Source: an uncultured Methylobacter sp.
GTDB lineage: Bacteria; Pseudomonadota; Gammaproteobacteria; Methylococcales; Methylomonadaceae
Direction: 5' to 3'
Assembly (NCBI GenBank): GCA_903832775.1
Contig: CAILCX010000014.1
Coordinates: forward strand, 1-63,178
Length of the DNA: 63,178 nucleotides
The notes beneath the pieces were generated by a model. It did not search any database. It saw only the letters and a list, made by a program, of their open reading frames with translations, and had not been told where the DNA came from. A program made the position numbers and the translations under genes. Shown here in pieces: positions 28,992 to 39,723 of this stretch (the stretch's first letter is position 1; every line of letters starts with the position of its first letter).

Positions 28992-30458
28992 ATGATGCAA
29001 AACTTACCTATTAATTTTTATCGTGCAGCCCAGGTTAGAGAGTTGGATCGCATTGCCATTGAAGAGTACGGCATGCCCGGTTTTGATTTGATGACCAGAG
29101 CAGGGCAGGAAATTTACCAATGTATTATTGATAATTGGCCGGATGCCGAATCTTTGGCGATTTTCTGTGGTTCCGGGAATAATGCGGGTGGTGGTTATAT
29201 TGTTGCGGACTTGGCACTGGATGCTGGTCTAAAGGTTTGTGTCTATGCAGTTTCCAAACCTGAGAAGTTGGTTGGCGATGCATTGACGGCTTATAAAAAA
29301 TACACTGCAGCTAAAGGTTTGGTCAGGACGTTTCAAGTAGATGAATCATTTAATGCGGATGTTATGGTTGATGCTTTGCTTGGTACCGGTCTGGATAGAC
29401 CGGTAACTGGTTTATACGCTGAAGCAATTCAGCTTATGAACCGGCACACTTCACCGGTTGTTGCCGTTGATATTCCTTCCGGTTTAAATGCCGATACTGG
29501 GAATGTAATGGGCTGTGCGGTAAAAGCGACTTTTACAATGACGTTTATTGGCTTGAAACAAGGGCTTTTTACCGGACTAGCTACGGAATATTGCGGAACC
29601 TTAAAATATGCAAAATTAGGTGTGCCTGATACAGTGTTTGAAGGCATTAATGCATCTGCGGTTCGAGTAGTAAGAAATCAGCTGAAGCGACGTCACAGAT
29701 GTGATCATAAGGGTTTGTGTGGTCATGTATTAATTGTCGGGGGTGAGCTTGGTTATTCGGGGGGCGCTAAGTTAGCCGGTGAAGCGGCATTGAGGGTTGG
29801 CGCAGGTTTGGTCAGTATGGCAACTCGTAGCGAACATGCCGGATTTATGAATCAGAACAGACCAGAATTGATGTGCCATGGCGTGGAAACGGCTGAGCAG
29901 TTGTCAATATTACTGGCAAAAGTCGATGTCGTTGTTGTTGGGCCGGGGCTTGGCCAAAGTGCCTGGGCCGATATGTTATTTAATATCGCTATTAACGCAG
30001 GTAAAATATTGGTCATCGATGCCGATGGATTAAATTTATTGGCATCCAGACCCACAATGAACGGTGACTGGATTTTAACGCCACATCCCGGAGAAGCGGC
30101 TCGGCTCTTAAATTGCTCCACGGCTGAAGTTCAGCAGGATCGTTTTATGGCGGTTTCGTCTATTCAAGCTAAATTTGGCGGTGTTGCCATTCTTAAAGGT
30201 GCTGGAACTTTAATTGCAACCGAACATCAGATGGCAATTTCCAGTACCGGTAATCCTGGTATGGCTTCCGGTGGAATGGGGGATGTATTGGCTGGTGTGC
30301 TTGGTGGATTACTGGCTCAGGGTTTATCCCTGCAGGAAGCTGCGCAGCAAGGTGTTTATATTCACGGTTTGGCAGCTGATATGGCTGCAGGAGAGGCCGG
30401 TGAAAGAGGTTTGTTGGCCAGTGATTTAATGCCTTATTTAAGACAATTGGTGAATTAA
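28992..30458 (+). CDS. nnrD: Bifunctional NAD(P)H-hydrate epimerase / ADP-dependent dehydratase
   Basis: Repairs hydrated NAD(P)H. The N-terminal YjeF_N epimerase (about 1-215) has GSGNNAGGGYIVA and DALLGTGL, and the C-terminal dehydratase (about 230-488) has GAGLVSMAT, GPGLGQS, DADGLNLLA, TPHPGEAARLL and GNPGMASGGMGDVLAG. The two-domain length is full. The start is uncertain: ATG 28992 or 28995, GTG 28980 or TTG 28971 are all in frame; I chose 28992. Its stop shares one base with the tsaE ATG. Confidence 0.95.
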   Translation: MMQNLPINFYRAAQVRELDRIAIEEYGMPGFDLMTRAGQEIYQCIIDNWPDAESLAIFCGSGNNAGGGYIVADLALDAGLKVCVYAVSKPEKLVGDALTAYKKYTAAKGLVRTFQVDESFNADVMVDALLGTGLDRPVTGLYAEAIQLMNRHTSPVVAVDIPSGLNADTGNVMGCAVKATFTMTFIGLKQGLFTGLATEYCGTLKYAKLGVPDTVFEGINASAVRVVRNQLKRRHRCDHKGLCGHVLIVGGELGYSGGAKLAGEAALRVGAGLVSMATRSEHAGFMNQNRPELMCHGVETAEQLSILLAKVDVVVVGPGLGQSAWADMLFNIAINAGKILVIDADGLNLLASRPTMNGDWILTPHPGEAARLLNCSTAEVQQDRFMAVSSIQAKFGGVAILKGAGTLIATEHQMAISSTGNPGMASGGMGDVLAGVLGGLLAQGLSLQEAAQQGVYIHGLAADMAAGEAGERGLLASDLMPYLRQLVN

Positions 30459-30874
30459 TGAAAATATATTTAAGTGATACGAAAGCGACAGAACAGTATG
30501 GCGCCAAACTTTGGGCCGAGTTGCCCGATAATGGTCTGATATTTTTGCATGGGGAGCTTGGTGCAGGCAAAACCACCTTAGTCAGAGGTTTTCTGAGGGC
30601 TGCAGGTTATACCGGTGCTGTCAAAAGTCCGACTTACACGCTTGTTGAAGAATATACGATAGCTGGCCGCAAGATATTTCATTTTGACTTGTACCGTGTC
30701 GTTGATCCTGAAGAGCTTGAATGGATAGGCATAAGAGATTATTTTGATCAGGATTGTGTATGCTTCATTGAATGGCCTGATATGGGCAAAGGCTTTTTAC
30801 CTGAACCGGATTGGGTTATCAAATTGGTTCCTGACGGTGAAGGGCGAACTTTGGAAATGAAAAGTACCCACTAA
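30458..30874 (+). CDS. tsaE: tRNA threonylcarbamoyladenosine biosynthesis ATPase TsaE
   Basis: The ATPase partner of TsaB and TsaD in making t6A37 on ANN-decoding tRNAs. It has 138 residues, with Walker A GELGAGKTTLVRGF near residue 30, followed by the family blocks VKSPTYTLVEEY, IFHFDLYR and CFIEWPDMG. The stop of nnrD and the start of tsaE share a base, so they are coupled. The next gene is an AmiC-type amidase, the usual neighbour. Confidence 0.96.
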   Translation: MKIYLSDTKATEQYGAKLWAELPDNGLIFLHGELGAGKTTLVRGFLRAAGYTGAVKSPTYTLVEEYTIAGRKIFHFDLYRVVDPEELEWIGIRDYFDQDCVCFIEWPDMGKGFLPEPDWVIKLVPDGEGRTLEMKSTH

Positions 30875-30923
30875 TTTTAAAAATATATTTTAAATCTGCA
30901 CTGTAAAAACAAATACATACTGC

Positions 30924-30929
30924 TATAAT
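30924..30929 (+). promoter_or_regulatory. Extended -10 promoter element before the amidase gene
   Basis: TGC followed by TATAAT (30921-30929) forms an extended -10 motif 28 bases before the amidase ATG. This suggests the amidase has its own promoter besides read-through from tsaE. The -35 is weak, as is common with extended -10 promoters. Confidence 0.45.
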
Positions 30930-30956
30930 CTAACCCAATTTATCACCTTGCGAGTT

Positions 30957-32267
30957 ATGTTGATGCGAAGTTACTGGAAGTTCTTGTTTATTAGTGGATT
31001 TCAGTTGTTGGCTGGGGCTGTTTATGCGGAACAGATCAATATTGGTTCCTTGAATTATTGGAATACGCCTGATCAAACCCAAATGTTGTTTGATGTGTCT
31101 GCTTCGCCAGAGCATAGGGTTTTTCTGATGAACAACCCGGCCAGACTGGTGATTGACGTCCGGAATGCCAGTGTAAAGCAAGCTTTAAGTCAGCCTGCTC
31201 CATCTCATCCCTTGTTTTCCCACATTCGTGTCGCCGCAAAAAATAAATCTGATCTAAGAATTGTTGTTGATTTAAAAAGAGAACTTAATTCTAAAGATAT
31301 GACCTTAAGAACTAATAGTCTAAACGAGCATGGGCACCGTTTGATTGTTGAGTTATTAAATAAAAGTCCGGCAATGGCTGCCAAGATTGAGAACAAACCT
31401 GAGACACAGACCAGTATAAATGTCCTACCTTTAGCCAAAAATATAAATCCTAAATCAATACCAGAAAAACCTACGAAAGAATTGCAAATGGTGTCGGCGA
31501 AAAAGGTTTCAATCCTGCCAGCTGAGCCAATAAAGGTTTCCAAACACGATAAGGGCATCATTGTTGCGATTGATGCCGGTCACGGCGGTGATGATCCGGG
31601 TGCTCATGGACAAAATGGTACTGAGGAGAAAAAAATTACCTTGGCTATTGCCAAAAAACTGGCCGAATTAATTAATAATCAGCCTGGCATGAAAGCCGTT
31701 TTAGTTCGTAAAGGCGATTATTTCGTGGATCTGAGAAAACGAATGCAAATTGCCCGGGCAGCCAAGGCAGATTTGTTTATTTCTATCCATGCGGATGCTT
31801 TTCAGGATGCTACGGTTAAAGGCGCTTCAGTTTTTACTTTATCTAATAAAGGCGCAACCAGCGAAGCTGCTCGTTGGCTGGCAAACAGCGAAAACTCGGC
31901 TGACCTGGTCGGTGGGGTAAGTCTAAACGATAAGGAAGATGTCCTGGCTTCGGTATTATTGGATTTGTCGCAGACCGCTACGCAAGATGCAAGTGTTAAC
32001 GTGGCCGGCAAGGTGTTAAAGAATTTTGAACATATCGGTGAGTTGCATTACGGATCAGTCCAAAAAGCCGGATTTTTGGTGTTGAAATCTCCCGATGTGC
32101 CGTCTATTCTGGTAGAAACAGCATTTATTTCCAATCCTTCTGAAGAGCTTAAACTGGTTAATACGGATCATCAGTTGAAAATTGCCGGAGCGATTTTTAA
32201 CGGTGTACGAAGTTATTTTAATAAAACAATGCCTGAAGATAATCGGGTGGCGGCTTTGGACTTGTAA
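30957..32267 (+). CDS. N-acetylmuramoyl-L-alanine amidase (AmiC/AmiB type)
   Basis: A periplasmic zinc amidase that splits septal peptidoglycan during cell separation. It has 436 residues from the ATG at 30957, with signal peptide ending GAVYA. An AMIN domain (about 25-125) probably directs it to the septum. A Lys/Pro/Ser linker leads to the Amidase_3 domain (about 195-425), with zinc ligands in DAGHGGDDPGA, GTEEKKI and SIHADAF and the catalytic Glu in VETAFISNP. The insert around GGVSLNDKEDVLAS fits the regulatory helix region controlled by EnvC/NlpD. mutL, a frequent next gene, is absent. Confidence 0.95.
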   Translation: MLMRSYWKFLFISGFQLLAGAVYAEQINIGSLNYWNTPDQTQMLFDVSASPEHRVFLMNNPARLVIDVRNASVKQALSQPAPSHPLFSHIRVAAKNKSDLRIVVDLKRELNSKDMTLRTNSLNEHGHRLIVELLNKSPAMAAKIENKPETQTSINVLPLAKNINPKSIPEKPTKELQMVSAKKVSILPAEPIKVSKHDKGIIVAIDAGHGGDDPGAHGQNGTEEKKITLAIAKKLAELINNQPGMKAVLVRKGDYFVDLRKRMQIARAAKADLFISIHADAFQDATVKGASVFTLSNKGATSEAARWLANSENSADLVGGVSLNDKEDVLASVLLDLSQTATQDASVNVAGKVLKNFEHIGELHYGSVQKAGFLVLKSPDVPSILVETAFISNPSEELKLVNTDHQLKIAGAIFNGVRSYFNKTMPEDNRVAALDL

Positions 32268-32283
32268 TATTAAAGTTTGGTTG

Positions 32284-32310
32284 ATTGGGTTGCAAATGAG
32301 GCAACCCAAT
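32284..32310. terminator. Hairpin between convergent amidase and ychF genes
   Basis: Perfect 10-base arms (32284-32293 and 32301-32310) with a 7-base loop, placed between two converging genes. It may work bidirectionally, but neither strand shows a strong T-run. Confidence 0.5.
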
Positions 32311-32360
32311 TATGGTGGCTAAACGGTTTTAATGGTTAAAACACTTACCGTGAAAACTGC

Positions 32361-33452
32361 TTAAACATTAAATCTAAAATGAACTACGTCGCCATCTTTA
32401 ACGACATAGTCTTTACCTTCAAGTCGCCATTTACCCGCATCTTTTGCCCCTTGTTCGCCCTTATAGTCGATAAAATCCTGATAGGCGATGACTTCCGCAC
32501 GGATGAAGCCTTTTTCAAAATCACTATGAATAACACCAGCCGCCTGTGGTGCCGTTGCCCCGACAGGAATAGTCCAGGCTCTGACTTCTTTGACCCCAGC
32601 AGTAAAATAAGTTGCAAGGCTTAGTAATTTATAGCCAGCTCTTACAACACGATTCAAGCCGGGTTCTTCCAGGCCCAAGTCATCAAGAAATTCTTTTTTC
32701 TCTTCTTCGTCCAATTGTGCGATTTCTGCTTCGATAGCTGCGCAGATGGGTACCACCATCGCACCTTCCTTGTCGGCCAGAGCTTGAACTCTATCGAGCA
32801 ATGGATTGTTTTCAAAGCCGTCATCCTGAACATTGGCAATGTACATGGATGGTTTAAGTGTCATCAGGCACAAATCCCGAATCAATGCTCTCTCATCTTC
32901 AGTTAAAGTCAAGGTTCGCGCGGGTTCTCCTGCATCCAGTTGTTTGAAAACTTTTTCAAGAACATCTTTTTTAGCCTGCTCATCTTTATTGCCGGTTCTT
33001 GCTGCCTTAGTCGCTCTTAACAGCGCTTTTTCAACAGAAGCCATGTCTGCCAGCGCCAATTCCGTATTAATGACTTCAATGTCAGAAATGGGATCTATTT
33101 TTCCGGCAACGTGGATGACGTTGTCGTCATCAAAACAACGTACCACATGGGCGATTGCATCTGTTTCACGAATATTGGCTAAAAACTGGTTACCCAAGCC
33201 TTCACCTTTCGAGGCACCGGCAACTAATCCGGCAATGTCTACAAACTCGATAGTTGTTGGCAATATGCGTTCGGGTTTTACAATTTCTGCCAGTTTGTCC
33301 ATGCGAATATCAGGAACTGGGACAACACCAACGTTGGGGTCAATGGTACAAAAAGGGTAATTTTCGGCCGCGATTTTCGCACGGGTTAATGCATTAAATA
33401 AGGTCGATTTTCCAACGTTGGGCAAACCAACGATTCCACAATACAGCGCCAT
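32361..33452 (-). CDS. ychF: Redox-regulated ATPase YchF (Obg family)
   Basis: A ribosome-associated P-loop NTPase that prefers ATP to GTP and is a negative regulator of the oxidative stress response in E. coli. It has the standard 363 residues. The G1 motif is GLPNVGKST near residue 8, G3 is in [19 protein letters not shown], a coiled-coil insert lies at about 130-200, and the C-terminal TGS domain includes [29 protein letters not shown]. The canonical NKxD G4 motif is altered, as expected in this ATP-preferring family. Confidence 0.97.
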   Translation of the reverse strand: MALYCGIVGLPNVGKSTLFNALTRAKIAAENYPFCTIDPNVGVVPVPDIRMDKLAEIVKPERILPTTIEFVDIAGLVAGASKGEGLGNQFLANIRETDAIAHVVRCFDDDNVIHVAGKIDPISDIEVINTELALADMASVEKALLRATKAARTGNKDEQAKKDVLEKVFKQLDAGEPARTLTLTEDERALIRDLCLMTLKPSMYIANVQDDGFENNPLLDRVQALADKEGAMVVPICAAIEAEIAQLDEEEKKEFLDDLGLEEPGLNRVVRAGYKLLSLATYFTAGVKEVRAWTIPVGATAPQAAGVIHSDFEKGFIRAEVIAYQDFIDYKGEQGAKDAGKWRLEGKDYVVKDGDVVHFRFNV

Positions 33453-33817
33453 AGTGTTCTCTGAGTTTTTAAAAGAAAGGAGTGAGGAAAGATCGAACTC
33501 TTACAGATTAAAGTTGGATTTTAAAACTGCGTATGCAAAGCTTACCGAATAAGTCCTGCAAATAGAGTTGATCATGTCAAAACAAACCATCCATTATACT
33601 AGCTATGGCATCAATCTAAAAAACTAAAACAAATTCGAGCGTCTGTGAAATATAACCATTTTTACTTAAAGTATCATTAATCGTTGCTTGCATAGGGATG
33701 TATTGAATAAAGTAGACCAATGTCATAGCTGATTTTCCAATCAATCCCGACGCACGTGGCAAATAATTGAATATCTAGCTAAAATAGCGCCATATTGATT
33801 TTCTGATAATTACATTC
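33453..33817. other. Divergent spacer between ychF and gcvT
   Basis: These 365 bases should hold the ychF and gcvT promoters. I looked for a glycine riboswitch before gcvT and did not recognise its conserved core. A TATACT-like hexamer lies near 33597. No gene is apparent. Confidence 0.5.
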
Positions 33818-34900
33818 ATGTTAAAAAAGACGCCAATTTATAATCTTCATCTTGAATTGGGTGCCAGAATGGTACCGTTTGCCGGATATCTGATGCCCGT
33901 GCAATATCGTAATGGAACGATACATGAACATATGCATTGTCGTCGCTACGTCGGTTTTTTCGATATATCGCACATGGGTTTATGCATGATTCGAGGTGAG
34001 TCAGCTGTCGAAGAAATTGGGCAATTGATACCGACTGACATCAGTGCCATGAATGTGGGTGAGTTGAAATATACCGTTTTAACTAACGAATACGGTGGGA
34101 TTATTGATGACATCATTATTACCCGTATCGAATCCGGTTTAATGATTGTTGTTAATGCTGGCTGTAAAGATAAAGATTTTAAATATCTGTCCAGACAGCT
34201 ATCGGGGAAATGTTTTTTTAATGAGCTTACTGAACAGGCCTTATTTGCGTTGCAAGGGCCTGGCGCAGCGGTAATCATGCAAAAATTAGCTCCCCAGGCT
34301 GCATTACTTGCCTTTATGACAGCCTGTGGAACTGAAATTAACGGGTTTAAATGTAATATCAGTCGAAGCGGCTATACGGGTGAAGACGGTTTTGAAATTT
34401 TGGTAGATCGAGAACATGCAGAGCAACTCGCCCTTCTGTTACTTGCTGAAAACCACGTTGAACCTATCGGTTTGGCGGCAAGAGATACTCTGCGACTCGA
34501 AGCGGGACTAGCACTGTATGGACATGAGGTTAATGAATGTATTTCACCCGTAGAAGCGGGATTGCAATGGCTGATTACAAAAGGATTAAGCCATTATCCG
34601 GGAGCAAACAAAGTTCTCGGTCAGATTAAAAATTCTCCAGAAAAAATTCGTGTAGGTTTGTTGGTTGACAGTAAAATTCCGGTACGTGAAGGCAATGTTA
34701 TTTTTAGTGATGAAGAGAGGGCTGTAGGCTATGTTACCAGCGGTGGTTACTCGCCTTATTTACAAGGTCCTATTGCTATGGCTCTAATTGATCCTTATGT
34801 GCTTGATTTAGGCTATCCACTTTACGCGAAAGTTCGTGAACATCGAATTACTCTGAGCGTGACCCCGTTACCGTTTATTCCTCATCGCTACCAAAGATAA
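33818..34900 (+). CDS. gcvT: Glycine cleavage system T protein (aminomethyltransferase)
   Basis: Transfers the methylene group of aminomethyl-lipoyl-GcvH to tetrahydrofolate and releases ammonia. It has 360 residues. Family motifs are [62 protein letters not shown] and the C-terminal [12 protein letters not shown]. The catalytic Asp region corresponds to NEYGGIIDD near residue 95. gcvP follows after only 4 bases, so they are cotranscribed. No gcvH lies in this window. Confidence 0.96.
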   Translation: MLKKTPIYNLHLELGARMVPFAGYLMPVQYRNGTIHEHMHCRRYVGFFDISHMGLCMIRGESAVEEIGQLIPTDISAMNVGELKYTVLTNEYGGIIDDIIITRIESGLMIVVNAGCKDKDFKYLSRQLSGKCFFNELTEQALFALQGPGAAVIMQKLAPQAALLAFMTACGTEINGFKCNISRSGYTGEDGFEILVDREHAEQLALLLLAENHVEPIGLAARDTLRLEAGLALYGHEVNECISPVEAGLQWLITKGLSHYPGANKVLGQIKNSPEKIRVGLLVDSKIPVREGNVIFSDEERAVGYVTSGGYSPYLQGPIAMALIDPYVLDLGYPLYAKVREHRITLSVTPLPFIPHRYQR

Positions 34901-34904
34901 GCTC

Positions 34905-37799
34905 ATGACTATAAAGCGCTCCGATCTGGCTAAACTGGAAATGCGCGGTAATTTTATCAACCGCCATATCGGCCCAAATTTGCTGCAAACCGAAGCCATG
35001 CTGGCAGAGTTGGGAGTAAACGAACTCGAAGATATTATCGAACTGGCGATCCCGGCTGATATTTTAAATCATGAGCCTTTAAAGCTAACCGAAACGATCA
35101 GTGAACGCGCCGTGATCAAGCATCTTCGCAAAATGCGCGAACGCAACAAAGTCTTCACCTCAATGATCGGCATGGGCTATTACGACACCATCATGCCGGC
35201 GGTAATCAAACGCAATGTGTTGGAAAATCCAGCCTGGTATACGGCATATACGCCCTATCAAGCTGAAGTCAGTCAAGGTCGGCTGGAAGCGTTGTTAACT
35301 TTTCAGCAAGTTATTATCGATTTAACCGGCATGGAACTTGCAAACGCCTCGTTGCTTGACGAGGCCACGGCAGCGGCAGAAGCCATGACCATGTCGCGGC
35401 GTTTGTCCAAGAGTTTGGCCAATAGTATTTTTGTTGATCAGGACTGTCACCCTCAAACCATCGCCGTGATTAAAACCCGGGCTCATTCGCTGAGTTACGA
35501 GGTTATCGTTGCCGATCCTTATCATGATTTGGCTCAGCATGATTTTTTTGCGTTGCTGTTGCAATATCCCGGTTGTAAAGGACAGGTCAATGATCTGACT
35601 GAGGTAACCGCAATCGCTCAGGCTAAACAGGCCTTAGTTACGGTGGCGGCTGATTTGATGGCGTTGGTGTTACTAAAGCCGCCTGCAGAATTTGGTGTTG
35701 ATATTGTCGTAGGAAACTCTCAACGTTTTGGTGTGCCAATGGGTTACGGAGGACCGCATGCCGCTTATTTTGCAACCAAGGATGACTACAAGCGTTCGGT
35801 TCCCGGCCGGATTATCGGAGTTTCCAAAGATAACCACGGGCAACCGGCCTTGCGAATGGCGCTGCAAACCCGGGAGCAACATATCCGCAGGGACAAAGCC
35901 ACCAGCAATATCTGCACTGCCGAAGTGTTGCTCGCGGTTATTGCCGGTTTTTATGCGGTCTATCATGGCGCTGAAGGTTTACGCTTAATTGCAGGCCGCA
36001 TTCATCGTTACACGCAGATTCTGGCAGCGGGTCTTAAGCAACTTGGTCATTCAGTGTTAAGTGACTGTTATTTCGACACACTTTGTATCAGCACACCCAA
36101 TCGGGCCAAGCATTACATGGCCAAAGCGGCAGAACTTAATATCAATCTGCGCCTTATTGACTCGGATCATATCGGTTTGTCTCTGGACGAAACCACAACG
36201 CGTAAAAACTTGAGGGATGTGTGGCAGATTTTTGCTTCTCCGGTAGCTGATCTTCCTGATATTAATGGTTTGGATGCCGCTGTTGGGGAATGCCTTCCAC
36301 AAGCTTTATTACGGAATGATCTCATCCTGCAACATCCGGTTTTTGAGCGTTATCATTCGGAAACCGAAATGATGCGCTACATGCGCAGACTGGCCAGACG
36401 CGATATTGCCCTGGATCGCTCGATGATACCGTTAGGTTCTTGTACGATGAAGCTGAATGCGGCGACTGAAATGCAGACAATTTCATATCATGAGTTTAAT
36501 GCGATGCATCCGTTCGCGCCGTTGTATCAAACTCACGGCTATCAACAAATGTTTGCCGAACTGGAAGATATGCTTTGCGACCTGACCGGCTTTGATGCGT
36601 TTTCACTGCAACCCAATGCCGGTTCCCAGGGTGAATACACGGGTTTGCTGGTCATTCGTAAATATCATGAAGTAAGAGGTCAGGCGCAGCGCACTGTCTG
36701 TCTGATACCGGCTTCCGCCCATGGTACCAATCCGGCCAGTGCCAGCATGGCGGGTCTTACTGTTGTGGTGGTGGCTTGTGATGAAAACGGTAACGTCAGT
36801 CTGGAAGATTTGCGTTTAAAAGTGGCTGAATATAAAGAAACCTTAGCCGTGTTAATGATTACTTATCCCTCTACGCATGGCGTTTTTGAACAGGCCTTTA
36901 GAGAAATCTGCGATTTGATTCATCAACACGGTGGCCAGGTTTATCTGGATGGCGCTAATTTTAATGCGCTGGTCGGTTTAAGTCGTCCCGGAAAAATTGG
37001 CGCCGATGTCGCGCATCTCAATCTGCATAAAACCTTCTGCATACCCCATGGCGGTGGCGGTCCAGGCGTCGGCCCGATTGGTGTGGTCAAACATCTGGCG
37101 GCCTTTCTACCCGAGCATCCGGTCGTTAAAGGCGTTAATCCGGCCAAAGGCGAGCACGGCACTATCGGTACGGTTTCCGCAGCTCCGTGGGGTTCGGCCA
37201 GTATTTATACCATTTCCTGGGCTTATATCGCGATGATGGGTGCTGCCGGTTTAAGGCGTGCCACTTTGACAGCTATATTAAATGCCAATTACATCGCTAA
37301 ACGCCTGTCACCTTTTTACCCGATTTTATATACCGGCAAAAACGGTTGGGTAGCGCATGAATGTATTATTGATTGCCATGCCTTTAAAAAGGCTTGTAAT
37401 GTGACTGTTGATGATATTGCCAAACGCCTGGTTGATTATGGTTTTCATGCGCCCACCGTATCATTTCCGGTCGCAGATACTTTAATGATAGAACCCACTG
37501 AAAGTGAAGATAAAGCTGAAATTGACCGCTTTTGTAACGCGTTAATTTCAATTCGCAAAGAAATTATGGCCATTCAGTGCGGTGATGCGGATGCCGAAAA
37601 CAATTTATTGCACAATGCACCGCACACTCACAGCTTATTGCTCGAAAATTGGAGTTTCCCCTACTCCAAACAACAAGCATTTTTTCCAAATAGCGATCAG
37701 CATGATGATAAATACTGGCCGCCAGTCGGGCGTATTGATAATGTCTATGGTGACCGGCATTTGTTTTGTAGTTGTCCGCCGTTGATTGATGATAAGTAA
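34905..37799 (+). CDS. gcvP: Glycine dehydrogenase (decarboxylating), P protein
   Basis: A PLP enzyme that decarboxylates glycine and passes the aminomethyl group to lipoyl-GcvH. It is a single 964-residue chain of the fused alpha/beta type. The N-terminal half starts RHIGPN and contains [30 protein letters not shown]. In the C-terminal half the PLP Lys lies in [18 protein letters not shown] at about residue 710. The coding sequence is visibly more GC-rich than most of its neighbours. It is cotranscribed with gcvT, and the missing gcvH must come from elsewhere in the genome. Confidence 0.97.
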   Translation: MTIKRSDLAKLEMRGNFINRHIGPNLLQTEAMLAELGVNELEDIIELAIPADILNHEPLKLTETISERAVIKHLRKMRERNKVFTSMIGMGYYDTIMPAVIKRNVLENPAWYTAYTPYQAEVSQGRLEALLTFQQVIIDLTGMELANASLLDEATAAAEAMTMSRRLSKSLANSIFVDQDCHPQTIAVIKTRAHSLSYEVIVADPYHDLAQHDFFALLLQYPGCKGQVNDLTEVTAIAQAKQALVTVAADLMALVLLKPPAEFGVDIVVGNSQRFGVPMGYGGPHAAYFATKDDYKRSVPGRIIGVSKDNHGQPALRMALQTREQHIRRDKATSNICTAEVLLAVIAGFYAVYHGAEGLRLIAGRIHRYTQILAAGLKQLGHSVLSDCYFDTLCISTPNRAKHYMAKAAELNINLRLIDSDHIGLSLDETTTRKNLRDVWQIFASPVADLPDINGLDAAVGECLPQALLRNDLILQHPVFERYHSETEMMRYMRRLARRDIALDRSMIPLGSCTMKLNAATEMQTISYHEFNAMHPFAPLYQTHGYQQMFAELEDMLCDLTGFDAFSLQPNAGSQGEYTGLLVIRKYHEVRGQAQRTVCLIPASAHGTNPASASMAGLTVVVVACDENGNVSLEDLRLKVAEYKETLAVLMITYPSTHGVFEQAFREICDLIHQHGGQVYLDGANFNALVGLSRPGKIGADVAHLNLHKTFCIPHGGGGPGVGPIGVVKHLAAFLPEHPVVKGVNPAKGEHGTIGTVSAAPWGSASIYTISWAYIAMMGAAGLRRATLTAILNANYIAKRLSPFYPILYTGKNGWVAHECIIDCHAFKKACNVTVDDIAKRLVDYGFHAPTVSFPVADTLMIEPTESEDKAEIDRFCNALISIRKEIMAIQCGDADAENNLLHNAPHTHSLLLENWSFPYSKQQAFFPNSDQHDDKYWPPVGRIDNVYGDRHLFCSCPPLIDDK

Positions 37800-37935
37800 C
37801 TATCGTTAAGGATTGTTTACGAAAGACACGAGAAAGTTTTAATAAAATCGAAGTACAAAGCAAGCGATGTACTAATTTCATCATATCCGGTATTTTTGTG
37901 GACAAAGTTTCTTTACCACTTCTCATTAAATAACT

Positions 37936-38373
37936 TCAAACTCGCAATGGCCTAACTTCACCGGTCAGGCGAAAGTTTTTATAATCTTCCACAACCTGGG
38001 CATGATCAAAAGCCAGCACTGGGGGAAGGTTATCGAAGGTATAGATACCAAAGTTTTTGGCATCATCTGCAGCCATCGGCATTCCAGTTGCCTCGGCAAT
38101 ATAAACGGCAGTGACCGTATGATTACGCGGATCACGTGCCGGATTAGAATAGATGCCCAATAAAACCGTCAGGGTAATATCGAGACATGTTTCTTCTTTG
38201 GCTTCACGGATTGCGGCCTGTTCCAGGGTCTCGCCAATATCGACAAAACCGCCAGGCACCGCCCAGCCATAAGGTGGATAAGCGCGTTCGATCAACACAA
38301 AAGGACGGTCAGGTTGATCAATAAGTTCGATTAAAATATCAGCTGCCAATAAAGGTGTGACGGGTTTGCTCAT
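37936..38373 (-). CDS. Nudix hydrolase
   Basis: A 145-residue Nudix-fold pyrophosphohydrolase. The Nudix box begins GGFVDIGETLEQAA and ends REAKEETCLDI, with the full Gx5Ex7REUxEExGU-type pattern (Cys near the usual Gly position). The N-terminal LIDQPDRPFVLIERAYPPYGWAVPGG arrangement resembles the ADP-ribose/NADH-type family, but the substrate cannot be fixed. It is convergent with gcvP, with 136 bases between, in which I see no clear terminator. Confidence 0.9.
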   Translation of the reverse strand: MSKPVTPLLAADILIELIDQPDRPFVLIERAYPPYGWAVPGGFVDIGETLEQAAIREAKEETCLDITLTVLLGIYSNPARDPRNHTVTAVYIAEATGMPMAADDAKNFGIYTFDNLPPVLAFDHAQVVEDYKNFRLTGEVRPLRV

Positions 38374-38487
38374 GTTAGCTCCTAAAAAATAGGGTGTAAG
38401 AAAAAAGATAATTTATAAAATATACCACAGGAATTATTAACTGAGCTTGTTGAGTAGGCCATAACATTCTGTCAAAACCGGCTTCTT

Positions 38488-38517
38488 GCTATACTTGAAA
38501 ATATTTTTCAGTATAGC
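38488..38517. repeat. Inverted repeat upstream of the TIGR03790 gene
   Basis: GCTATACT-GAAA arms (38488-38500 and 38506-38517, one-base bulge) surround a 5-base loop, 63 bases before the start of the TIGR03790 gene. It could be an operator for one of the two divergent genes, or a terminator-like hairpin. Confidence 0.35.
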
Positions 38518-38580
38518 CAGCCAATTTTATCCAAAAATGCTAATAGTTAAAAATCGCCAATACTTTAAAGGTTCCAGAAA

Positions 38581-39645
38581 ATGTTAAAAATACGGATTGC
38601 TTTTAGTTGCTTAACGTTGGTTTTAATATTTATTTCCAATATTCTTAATGCTGCTACAATTTCGCCACTTTATCGACCGTTACCCGGATTAACAGCTAAT
38701 CAATTAGCCGTTATTGTTAATGACTCGGATCTTTTAAGTATTCGCATTGGCGAATATTATCAAGATAAGCGTAACATTCCCAGGGCAAATATTCTTCATC
38801 TCAAGTTTGATCCTTATTCCAATGCTTTGTCACAAAAAGAGTTTATCGTTCTCAAACAGCAGTTGGATGCGCAAACGCCAAACAAAGTTCAGGCTTATGT
38901 CTTGACTTGGTTAAAGCCGTTTCGGGTTGACTGTATGTCGATTACTACCGCTTTTGCGGCAGGATTTGATCAGGCTTTTTGTGCCAAGGTTTGTGAAGAA
39001 AGCCGTAAAAGTCCCTATTTTGCTTCGAATAGTCAGCAACCCTTTACCGATTTCCATTGGCGACCTACCATGACCCTGGCCGGGCATTCGTTTGAAGAAG
39101 TGAAAAGTTTGATTGATCGTGGGATTGCCGCTGATTATACCCGGCCACAAGGTTCGGCCTATTTGTTAAAAACTACTGATCAGGCTAGAAGTTCGCGTGC
39201 TGCATTTTTTCCTGAAGTAGCAAAAGCATATGAAAATCAATGGCCCGTCCATTATCTGGAGCAGAACAGTATTGAAAATAAAACGGATGTTATGTTTTAT
39301 TTTACCGGACTGATGCAGGTGCCGAATATAGACAAAAATACCTATTTGCCGGGAGCGATAGCCGATCACTTAACTTCTGCAGGAGGTGTATTGACGGGTA
39401 GCGATCAAATGAATATTCTTGAGTGGATAAAGGCGGGCGCAACGGCAAGTTATGGTGCTGTAGTGGAGCCTTGTAATTATCCGGCTAAATTCCCGCATCC
39501 GGGAATCGTGCTGCATTATTATCTGCGTGGAAATACCTTGATAGAAGCCTACTGGAAAAGTGTTTGGGAGCCTGGCCAAGGCATATTTGTTGGGGAGCCG
39601 TTGGCCCGTCCATTTGCTACGCAAACTATAAATCAGACTAACTAA
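38581..39645 (+). CDS. Secreted TIGR03790-family protein, unknown function
   Basis: A 354-residue protein with a signal peptide (MLKIRIAFSC to about residue 24, ISNILNA). The pattern of blocks YYQDKRNIPRANILHL, TSAGGVLTGSDQMN, WIKAGATASYGAVVEPCNYP and TLIEAYWKSV ending GEPLARPF fits the TIGR03790 family, found scattered through bacteria with no known function. It has several Cys (FRVDCMS, AFCAKVCEE, EPCNYP), suggesting disulphides or metal in the periplasm. It may be exported with the next gene, a lipoprotein 78 bases downstream. Confidence 0.75.
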   Translation: MLKIRIAFSCLTLVLIFISNILNAATISPLYRPLPGLTANQLAVIVNDSDLLSIRIGEYYQDKRNIPRANILHLKFDPYSNALSQKEFIVLKQQLDAQTPNKVQAYVLTWLKPFRVDCMSITTAFAAGFDQAFCAKVCEESRKSPYFASNSQQPFTDFHWRPTMTLAGHSFEEVKSLIDRGIAADYTRPQGSAYLLKTTDQARSSRAAFFPEVAKAYENQWPVHYLEQNSIENKTDVMFYFTGLMQVPNIDKNTYLPGAIADHLTSAGGVLTGSDQMNILEWIKAGATASYGAVVEPCNYPAKFPHPGIVLHYYLRGNTLIEAYWKSVWEPGQGIFVGEPLARPFATQTINQTN

Positions 39646-39723
39646 ATAAAAACTATTGTAAGTTGTATAACATTTTGTAAAATTACTATTTATCTAAATT
39701 TCTAACTTTAAGAGTACCAGATT

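Noticed and set aside
30193-30576. A 127-codon open frame antisense to nnrD and tsaE
   Set aside because: It spans two well-supported genes on the other strand and its translation resembles nothing known.
32833-33360. A 175-codon open frame antisense to ychF
   Set aside because: It lies wholly inside the strongly supported ychF gene, and its translation is low-complexity Ser/Ala/Thr-rich with no recognisable family.
33453-33817. Glycine riboswitch before gcvT
   Set aside because: I looked for the conserved glycine riboswitch core and did not find it in this spacer; the AT-rich sequence has no matching structure that I can support.
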